DNA from: DATCYZ01 sp036526195
GTDB lineage: Bacteria > Pseudomonadota > Gammaproteobacteria > Burkholderiales > SG8-39
Reading direction: 5' to 3'
DNA length: 9,143 nucleotides
Assembly (NCBI GenBank): GCA_036526195.1
Contig: DATCYZ010000132.1
Location: 1-9,143, forward strand
Part shown: in pieces, positions 4,853-9,143 of the stretch
Numbering within the stretch: position 1 is the first letter of the stretch
Layout: every line of letters begins with the position of its first letter
Notes under the pieces: generated by a model
Seen by the model: only the letters and a program-made list of their open reading frames with translations
Database searches by the model: none
Told to the model about the DNA's origin: nothing
Translations under genes and position numbers: made by a program

Positions 4853-5836
4853 TCAGAACGAAACGAGGACTTTCCCGGACCGGCCAGCCTTGCCGGCATG
4901 GGCCAGCGCCTTGGCGAACTCGGCGGCCGGGTAGACGGCTTCGACCTCCACCGCGAGGGTGCCATCGGCCACCAGCGCGGCGAGCGCCTGGTAGCGCGCG
5001 CCGATGTCCGCCGGCGCGGTCTTCATGAACCAGTTGCGCAGCCAGAAGCCGCGCAGCGTGATGTCGCGGAACACCGTCTCGCGCGCATCCACCCGGCAGG
5101 CCTCGCCCGAGAGCAGGCCGTAGTTCACCACCGTGCCGCCGTCGTCGACCGACTGCGCAAGGCGCAGCGTGCCCTCGCCGCCGACCGCGTCGATCGCCAG
5201 CGGCAGCACCCCGGCGCTGCCGATCGCAGCGCGCACGCGCGCGGCAAGGTCCGGCCCGTCGACCAGCACCACGTCCGCGCCGAACGCCTTGAGTGGGGCC
5301 ATGAGTTCTTCGCGCCGCACCACATTCACCGTCTTCACGCCCGCGCGCTTCGCCAGCCGGATCAGGCAATGCCCGACGCCGGAGTTCGCGGCGTTCTGCA
5401 TCACCCAGTGCCCGGCCTGCGGCGGCACGAAGGTATTGAGCATCAGGTCGGCGGTCGGCGGGTTCACCCGCAGCATCGACAACTGCTGCGGATCGCCCCC
5501 CGCCGGCAGCGCGAACACCACCTTGGCCGGCGCCTTGACCCGCGCGCGCCAGCAGCCCGGCCCGGGCAGCAGGGTGCGATCGCCCGCCTTCACGTGCTTC
5601 ACGCCCTCGCCCACCTTGACGATCTTCCCCACCCCCTCGGCGCCCGGCGTCATCGGCAGCTTCGGCCGCGACGCGCCGTACAGCCCCTCGAGGTTCAGCA
5701 GGTCCGCCGGGTTGATCGGCACGAACTCGGTGTCGATCACCACCTCGCCCGGGCCCGGTTCACCGGGATCGGGTTCGTCGAAGAGTTCGATGACCTTTTC
5801 GGGCGCGCCGAAGGTCGAGAAGCGGGTTGCGAGCAT
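4853..5836 (-). CDS. MDR-superfamily reductase of the trans-2-enoyl-thioester reductase (MECR/ETR) type
   Basis: This 327-residue protein is a zinc-free medium-chain dehydrogenase/reductase. The N-terminal catalytic domain has the ETR pattern PINPADLLNLEGLYG (40-54), with Y53 at the place of the catalytic tyrosine of MECR and yeast Etr1, then PMTPGAEGVGKIVKVG. The segment QQLSMLRVNPPTADLML (117-133) leads into the cofactor domain. QNAANSGVG (147-155) and VNVVRR (170-175) form the NADPH site, where the double arginine suits the 2'-phosphate. RGFWLRNWF (262-270) corresponds to the substrate-pocket tryptophan segment. These enzymes reduce 2-enoyl-CoA or -ACP with NADPH, and some homologs act as quinone reductases; the exact substrate is not shown. 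The ATG at 5836 is chosen because GGAGA sits 8 nt upstream; the TTG at 5851 overlaps that site. Palindrome copies 3 and 4 flank the gene, the latter inside its leader region. Confidence 0.88.
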   Translation of the reverse strand: MLATRFSTFGAPEKVIELFDEPDPGEPGPGEVVIDTEFVPINPADLLNLEGLYGASRPKLPMTPGAEGVGKIVKVGEGVKHVKAGDRTLLPGPGCWRARVKAPAKVVFALPAGGDPQQLSMLRVNPPTADLMLNTFVPPQAGHWVMQNAANSGVGHCLIRLAKRAGVKTVNVVRREELMAPLKAFGADVVLVDGPDLAARVRAAIGSAGVLPLAIDAVGGEGTLRLAQSVDDGGTVVNYGLLSGEACRVDARETVFRDITLRGFWLRNWFMKTAPADIGARYQALAALVADGTLAVEVEAVYPAAEFAKALAHAGKAGRSGKVLVSF

Positions 5837-5844
5837 GGTTGTGT

Positions 5845-5849
5845 TCTCC
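5845..5849 (-). promoter_or_regulatory. Shine-Dalgarno deciding the MDR gene start
   Basis: GGAGA on the minus strand lies 8 nt before the ATG at 5836. The in-frame TTG at 5849-5851 overlaps this site and is unlikely to be the start. Confidence 0.6.
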
Positions 5850-5860
5850 AATCGTGCGTG

Positions 5861-5883
5861 GAAAAGGGGTCAGACCCCTTTTT
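5861..5883 (+). repeat. Palindrome copy 4 (A-centre) in the MDR leader
   Basis: A4-GGGGTC-A-GACCCC-T5 around A5872; the outermost pair is G5861/T5883 instead of A/T. It lies 24 bp upstream of the MDR ATG. If the MDR promoter lies further upstream, the transcript would carry a terminator-like hairpin in its 5' leader. Confidence 0.88.
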
Positions 5884-5919
5884 CGGGAAGGGATGTGCCG
5901 ATCGACTGCAACTGTACAG

Positions 5920-5942
5920 AAAAAGGGGTCTGACCCCTTTCT
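5920..5942 (+). repeat. Palindrome copy 5 (T-centre), slightly degenerate, upstream of the esterase
   Basis: A5-GGGGTC-T-GACCCC followed by TTTCT; C5941 breaks one A:T pair near the edge. It is inverted relative to copy 4, with 36 bp between them. It sits just upstream of the -10-like hexamer of the esterase gene. Confidence 0.88.
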
Positions 5943-5954
5943 TGGTCGGCTGAT

Positions 5955-5960
5955 TACAAT
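5955..5960 (+). promoter_or_regulatory. -10-like hexamer for the esterase gene, probably leaderless
   Basis: TACAAT matches TATAAT at five of six bases and ends 6 nt before the ATG at 5967. Transcription would begin at or next to the A of the start codon. No Shine-Dalgarno lies between it and the ATG. The -35 is unclear: CTGACC at 5930-5935, inside palindrome copy 5, is the nearest match but at a long 19-bp spacing. Confidence 0.4.
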
Positions 5961-5966
5961 GCGCGC

Positions 5967-6635
5967 ATGACAAAACTCCCCGAAACCGTTGAAGTCGAGA
6001 CCGGCGCGAAGCCGGCCGCCGCAGTAATCTGGCTGCATGGCCTGGGCGCCGACGGGCACGACTTCGAGCCGGTGGTGCCGGCGCTGCGCCTGCCCGCCGA
6101 CCTGCCGGTGCGCTTCGTCTTTCCGCACGCGCCCGAGCGAGCGGTCACCATCAACATGGGCATGCGCATGCGTGCCTGGTACGACATCAAGCAACTCGGC
6201 GGCGGGCCGGAAGACGACGCCGGCATCCGCGAGTCGCAGGCGCTGGTGGAAGCGCTCATCGCGCGTGAACGCACCCGCGGCGTCGAAGGCCGCCGCATCG
6301 TGCTGGCCGGCTTCTCGCAGGGCGGCGCGATCGTGCTGCACACCGGCCTGCGTCACGCCGCGCGTCTTGCCGGCATCATGGCGCTTTCGACCTACTTACC
6401 GCTTGCCGCCACGGTATCGGCGGAGCGCCACGCGATGAACGCCGACCTGCCCATCCTCATGGTGCACGGCACGCAGGACGAGATGATCCCGGTCGCGCGC
6501 GCGCAGGCCTCGCGCGAGAAGCTCGAAGCGCTCGGCCAGAAGGTCGAATGGCACGACTACCCGATGGGGCACGCCGTCTGCCCCGAAGAGATCACCGCAA
6601 TCTCGGCCTGGCTCGGCCGCGTGCTGCGCGCCTGA
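5967..6635 (+). CDS. Alpha/beta-hydrolase carboxylesterase (phospholipase/carboxylesterase family)
   Basis: This 222-residue protein is a complete serine esterase of the small cytoplasmic carboxylesterase family, typified by Pseudomonas fluorescens carboxylesterase II and related to acyl-protein thioesterases. It opens with AVIWLHGLGADGHDFEPVVP (19-38); HGLG supplies the oxyanion hole. The nucleophile elbow is GFSQGG with S117, the acid is D171 in HGTQDEMIP, and the base is H202 in MGHAVC. All are in order and at the usual spacing, and the length is close to the family norm of about 218. It lacks a signal peptide. The likely role is hydrolysis of short-chain esters or lysophospholipids; the natural substrate cannot be read from sequence. 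The ATG at 5967 fits the usual N-terminus but has no Shine-Dalgarno; a -10-like hexamer ends 6 nt upstream, suggesting a leaderless mRNA. The next gene is convergent. Confidence 0.93.
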   Translation: MTKLPETVEVETGAKPAAAVIWLHGLGADGHDFEPVVPALRLPADLPVRFVFPHAPERAVTINMGMRMRAWYDIKQLGGGPEDDAGIRESQALVEALIARERTRGVEGRRIVLAGFSQGGAIVLHTGLRHAARLAGIMALSTYLPLAATVSAERHAMNADLPILMVHGTQDEMIPVARAQASREKLEALGQKVEWHDYPMGHAVCPEEITAISAWLGRVLRA

Positions 6636-6642
6636 CCTCCGG

Positions 6643-6657
6643 GGCGCGCGGCGCGCC
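6643..6657 (+). terminator. GC inverted repeat between convergent genes, weak terminator candidate
   Basis: GGCGCGC and GCGCGCC flank a single G in the 28-bp gap between the esterase stop and the exonuclease stop. A hairpin would have about 5 GC pairs and a 5-base loop. There is no T-tract, so termination is not assured. Confidence 0.25.
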
Positions 6658-6663
6658 GGCGCC

Positions 6664-7275
6664 TCAGTGCCGCGCTTCCACCAGCCCCATGCGCCGGAAC
6701 GCGAGGTAGAGCTCGCGGCTCACCCAGGCATCGGTCGCGGCATAGCCGATCTGCGCCGGCGTCAGGCGTGGCGCCGCCCAGTTCGAGGTGCGCGCGCCCT
6801 TGGGGATGCGCACGCCGAGGAACAGCGCCGCGAGGTTGCGCACCCCGGTCTGCTCGATGTCGTGGCGCCGCGCCGCGTGGCCCGGGTCGAACACCGACCT
6901 GGGCTGGAACGGAAACACCGCCATCAGTTCCTTCAGGTCGCGCGCCACGCCGACGCCCGCCTTGGTGAGGTGGTCCGCACCGAGCATGCCGGCGAGCACG
7001 TCGGCGCAATCGATGCGCCCGAGCTGGAACAGGAACACCGTGTTCGCCGTGGCCACCTGCGCGAGGCAGGGCGGGTAATGCTCGCCCTTCCTGAAGGCCG
7101 GCCGCGTCTCGGTGTCGAAGCCGACCACGGTCTCCGCGTGGAAGGCCTCGCGCGCGCGCTCGAGGTCGCGCGGCGTGGTGACCAGGCACACCTCCCCCTC
7201 GTAGCGCTGGATCGGCAGCTCGGCGAGCGCCTCGCGCGCGATCATGCGCGGGAAGTCCGGCGGCAGCACGCTCAT
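6664..7275 (-). CDS. DEDDy 3'-5' exonuclease (RNase D/WRN-exonuclease fold)
   Basis: This 203-residue protein is a stand-alone DEDDy exonuclease domain. Exo I is VVGFDTETRPAF with D54 and E56, Exo II is TKAGVGVARDLKEL with D113, and Exo III is YAATDAWVSRELY with Y178 and D182. All four acidic metal ligands and the tyrosine are present, so it should be active. NLAALFLGVRIPKGARTSNW before Exo III is typical of RNase D-like and WRN-like exonucleases. There is no HRDC domain, so it is not full RNase D; its substrate (RNA or DNA 3' ends) is undetermined. The ATG at 7273-7275 overlaps the stop of yjbQ (7272-7274) in an ATGA arrangement, so it is translationally coupled to yjbQ as the second gene of a two-gene operon. 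The esterase converges on it with a 28-bp gap. Confidence 0.9.
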   Translation of the reverse strand: MSVLPPDFPRMIAREALAELPIQRYEGEVCLVTTPRDLERAREAFHAETVVGFDTETRPAFRKGEHYPPCLAQVATANTVFLFQLGRIDCADVLAGMLGADHLTKAGVGVARDLKELMAVFPFQPRSVFDPGHAARRHDIEQTGVRNLAALFLGVRIPKGARTSNWAAPRLTPAQIGYAATDAWVSRELYLAFRRMGLVEARH

Positions 7276-7691
7276 GCCGCCGCCACCAGCGTCACCACCA
7301 GCGTGCGCGTGTGCGGCGCATGGCGGTGCTCCCAGAGGTAGATGCCCTGCCAGGTGCCGAGCAGGAGCGCGCCTGCCGCCACGGGAATCGAGATCGAACT
7401 GGAGGTGAAAACGGAACGTGCATGCGCTGCCATGTCGTCGGGGCCTTCGGTGTCGTGCGCGTAGCCGGCATCCCCGTCCGGCGCGAAGCGCGCGGCGAGC
7501 CGTTCCAGGTCCTCGCGCACCGTGGGGTCGGCATTCTCGCAGAGGATGAGCGAGGCGCTGGTGTGCTGCAGGAAGAGGTTCGCAAGCCCGGCCTGGAGCG
7601 GGTGCGCGCGCACCACCTTCGCCACCTCGGCGGTGATGTCGGTGGTGCCGCGACCGGGGGTGCGGAAGCTGAGGGTGTGGTGAACCGCCAT
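7272..7691 (-). CDS. yjbQ: YjbQ/UPF0047 family protein (secondary thiamine-phosphate synthase type)
   Basis: This 139-residue protein matches the UPF0047/YjbQ family along its whole length. The marks are LFLQHTSASLILCENADPTVREDL (39-62), with the conserved HTSAS; YAHDTEGPDDMAAHARS (77-93); IPVAAGALLLGTWQGIYLWEHR (102-123); and a final TLVVTL strand. E. coli YjbQ has weak thiamine-phosphate synthase activity, which is why databases call the family a secondary thiamine-phosphate synthase enzyme; the real role is not settled. The ATG at 7691 matches the normal N-terminus (HHTLSFRTPGRG) but has no Shine-Dalgarno. A -10-like TAGACT lies 6 nt upstream, so this may be a leaderless mRNA. Its stop overlaps the exonuclease start, and it is divergent from the aminopeptidase gene. 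Confidence 0.9.
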   Translation of the reverse strand: MAVHHTLSFRTPGRGTTDITAEVAKVVRAHPLQAGLANLFLQHTSASLILCENADPTVREDLERLAARFAPDGDAGYAHDTEGPDDMAAHARSVFTSSSISIPVAAGALLLGTWQGIYLWEHRHAPHTRTLVVTLVAAA

Positions 7692-7697
7692 GCCGGA

Positions 7698-7727
7698 AGT
7701 CTAGCGAACGCGCCCTGCACATGCGAA
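7698..7727 (-). promoter_or_regulatory. Candidate promoter for yjbQ, leaderless geometry
   Basis: On the minus strand, TTCGCA (7722-7727) and TAGACT (7698-7703) are 18 bp apart, each matching its sigma-70 consensus hexamer at four of six positions. TAGACT ends 6 nt before the yjbQ ATG. The match is modest; the main support is the absence of a Shine-Dalgarno sequence. Confidence 0.25.
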
Positions 7728-7755
7728 AGTGCGCCCTCATCCCTTCCCCCGCAGT

Positions 7756-7760
7756 GGAGA
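7756..7760 (+). promoter_or_regulatory. Shine-Dalgarno deciding the aminopeptidase start
   Basis: GGAGA lies 5 nt before the ATG at 7766. An in-frame ATG at 7721 has no such site and would add 15 atypical residues. Confidence 0.6.
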
Positions 7761-7765
7761 CTCCG

Positions 7766-9142
7766 ATGCAGCTTGCCCTCACCCCCGACGCGCGCGGCGC
7801 GATACGCCTCGTGCCCGTGGCCAAGGCCGGCTTCGAGGCCTGGCTGAAGAAGCAGCCGCCCGAGGACCGCGCCTGGCTCCAGGCCACCGGCTTCGGCGCC
7901 GAGCCCGGGCGCTTCGCCTTCCTGCCCGCCGCCGGCGGCAAGCCGACCCGCGTGGTGATCGGCGCCGACCTCAAGGCCGACCCGGTGTGGGCGATCGCCG
8001 GCCTGCCCGAAGCGCTGCCCGAGGGCCGCTACCGGCTGGAGGCGAAGCTCAAGGCCGCGGACGCCACCCGCCTCGCGCTCGGCTGGGCGCTCGGCGCCTA
8101 CGCCTACACGCGCTACAAGAAGCCGAAACGCGCCTTCGCGAAACTGGTCTGGCCCGATAACGCCGACCGCGCCGAGGTCGAGCGCCTCGCACAAGGCGTG
8201 TTCCTCGCCCGCGACCTGATCAACACCCCTGCCGAAGACCTCGGCCCGATGGATCTCGCAAACGCCGCGAAGGCGGTGGCAAAGGCGCACGGCGCGGAGT
8301 TCTCGGTGATCTCGGGCGAGGCGCTCTTGAAGCGCAACTATCCCACGGTGCACGCGGTGGGCCGCGCCGCGAGCCGCGCGCCCTGCCTGATCGATTTCCA
8401 CTGGGGCAAGCGCAACGCGCCGAAGGTGACGCTGGTCGGCAAGGGCGTGTGTTTCGACACCGGCGGGCTCGACCTCAAGCCCCCCGCCGGCATGCTGCAG
8501 ATGAAGAAGGACATGGGCGGCGCCGCGGTGGTGCTCGGGCTCGCTTCCGCGCTGATGTCCGCGAAGGCGAAGATCCGCCTGCGCGTGCTGATCCCGGCGG
8601 TGGAGAATTCCGTCTCCGGCAACGCGATCCGGCCGCTGGACGTGGTGCGCACGCGCAGCGGCAAGACGGTGGAGATCGGCAACACCGACGCCGAGGGGCG
8701 GTTGATCCTCTGCGACGCGCTGACCGAGGCCGACAGCGAGGACCCGGCGCTGCTCGTCGATTGCGCCACGCTCACCGGCGCCGCGCGCGTCGCGCTGGGG
8801 CCCGAGCTGCAGGCCTACTTCACGCGCCACGACCCGCTTGCGCGTGCGCTCGACGCGGCCGGCGAGAAGGCCTCCGACCCGATGTGGCGGCTGCCGCTGT
8901 GGGCGGGCTATCGCAGGATGATCGACGGCAAGGTGGGGGAGTTGAACAACGTCGCCTCCAGCCCGCACGGCGGCGCGATCATCGCGGCCTTGTACCTCGC
9001 CGAATTCGTCAAGCCGGCGACGCGCTGGATCCACATCGACCTGTTCGGCTCGAACGCCAGTTCGCGCCCGGGCCGGCCCGAGGGCGGCGAGGCCACCGGG
9101 CTGCGGGCGCTGTACCGGGTGATCCGGGCGAAGTACGGCTGA
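7766..9142 (+). CDS. Leucyl aminopeptidase, peptidase family M17
   Basis: This 458-residue cytoplasmic metallopeptidase removes N-terminal amino acids from peptides. The N-terminal macro-like domain (to about 140) is poorly conserved, as usual. The C-terminal catalytic domain has every M17 signature. VGKGVCFDTGGLDLKP (224-239) carries metal ligands K226 and D231 and catalytic K238. MKKDMGGAA (246-254) carries D249. NTDAEGRL (306-313) carries D308, E310 and R312. These correspond to K270, D275, K282, D293, D352, E354 and R356 of E. coli PepA, so two metal sites and both catalytic residues are intact. At 458 residues it is shorter than PepA (about 503), nearer to the compact subgroup. The start at 7766 is fixed by GGAGA 5 nt upstream. 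It is divergent from yjbQ across a 74-bp gap that must hold both promoters. The stop ends one base before the window edge, so the gene is complete. Confidence 0.95.
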   Translation: MQLALTPDARGAIRLVPVAKAGFEAWLKKQPPEDRAWLQATGFGAEPGRFAFLPAAGGKPTRVVIGADLKADPVWAIAGLPEALPEGRYRLEAKLKAADATRLALGWALGAYAYTRYKKPKRAFAKLVWPDNADRAEVERLAQGVFLARDLINTPAEDLGPMDLANAAKAVAKAHGAEFSVISGEALLKRNYPTVHAVGRAASRAPCLIDFHWGKRNAPKVTLVGKGVCFDTGGLDLKPPAGMLQMKKDMGGAAVVLGLASALMSAKAKIRLRVLIPAVENSVSGNAIRPLDVVRTRSGKTVEIGNTDAEGRLILCDALTEADSEDPALLVDCATLTGAARVALGPELQAYFTRHDPLARALDAAGEKASDPMWRLPLWAGYRRMIDGKVGELNNVASSPHGGAIIAALYLAEFVKPATRWIHIDLFGSNASSRPGRPEGGEATGLRALYRVIRAKYG

Positions 9143-9143
9143 A

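Noticed and set aside
4152..5942. CRISPR array
   Set aside because: The five repeats are irregularly spaced (from 59 bp to over 1 kb), enclose genes and change orientation, which does not fit a CRISPR array.
4598..5953. Plus-strand frame of about 450 codons opposite the MDR gene
   Set aside because: It is antisense to a complete MDR reductase and its translation includes the palindromes (giving KKGSDPFF-like peptides), a typical artefact of this repeat.
5737..5973. Minus-strand frame across the paired palindromes
   Set aside because: The translation is mostly repeat-derived peptide plus a shifted MDR frame, with no independent support.
7292..9034. 580-codon minus-strand frame opposite the aminopeptidase
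   Set aside because: It covers the M17 gene with intact catalytic motifs on the plus strand. Its own translation has no recognisable domain.

Overview
The window is GC-rich, gene-dense chromosomal DNA. GC-ending codons dominate and long shadow frames are open on both strands. The gene set (ArfB, YjbQ, an EstB-type carboxylesterase, a M17 aminopeptidase, a YafY-type WYL regulator and a GGDEF protein) points to a Pseudomonadota bacterium, probably a gamma- or betaproteobacterium. That placement is inferred from protein style; no rRNA or other marker is present. I see no tRNA, rRNA, CRISPR array, prophage or transposase gene.

Layout. At the left edge is the 3' end of a diguanylate cyclase (GGDEF) gene. 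A WYL-domain regulator follows on the same strand (345-1313). A short intergenic stretch with an imperfect direct repeat and a strong hairpin (1314-1517) separates it from a convergent FAD-dependent oxidoreductase of the 3-ketosteroid dehydrogenase type (1518-3239, minus). Divergent from that gene is a pair on the plus strand: a glutaredoxin-fold protein with no cysteine at all, then the ribosome-rescue peptidyl-tRNA hydrolase ArfB 5 bp downstream.

From 4150 to 5945 the window is punctuated by five near-identical copies of a palindrome, A5-GGGGTC-(A/T)-GACCCC-T5. The copies sit at gene borders. Copies 1 and 2 bracket a small GIY-YIG-like gene in inverted orientation. Copy 2 lies between that gene and a convergent small exported protein. 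Copies 3 and 4 bracket an enoyl-thioester-reductase-like MDR gene. Copies 4 and 5 form a close inverted pair in the divergent promoter region between the MDR gene and a carboxylesterase. Each copy can form a bidirectional intrinsic terminator hairpin, so this REP-like family probably also sets transcript ends here.

The right part holds the carboxylesterase (5967-6635, plus). A minus-strand operon of yjbQ and a DEDDy 3'-5' exonuclease follows, with ATGA-type overlapping stop and start. A divergent leucyl aminopeptidase ends one base before the window edge. The genes do not form one pathway; most look like housekeeping or stress functions. The main points of interest are the palindrome family and how it frames genes, the cysteine-free glutaredoxin next to arfB, and two genes that appear to be leaderless.
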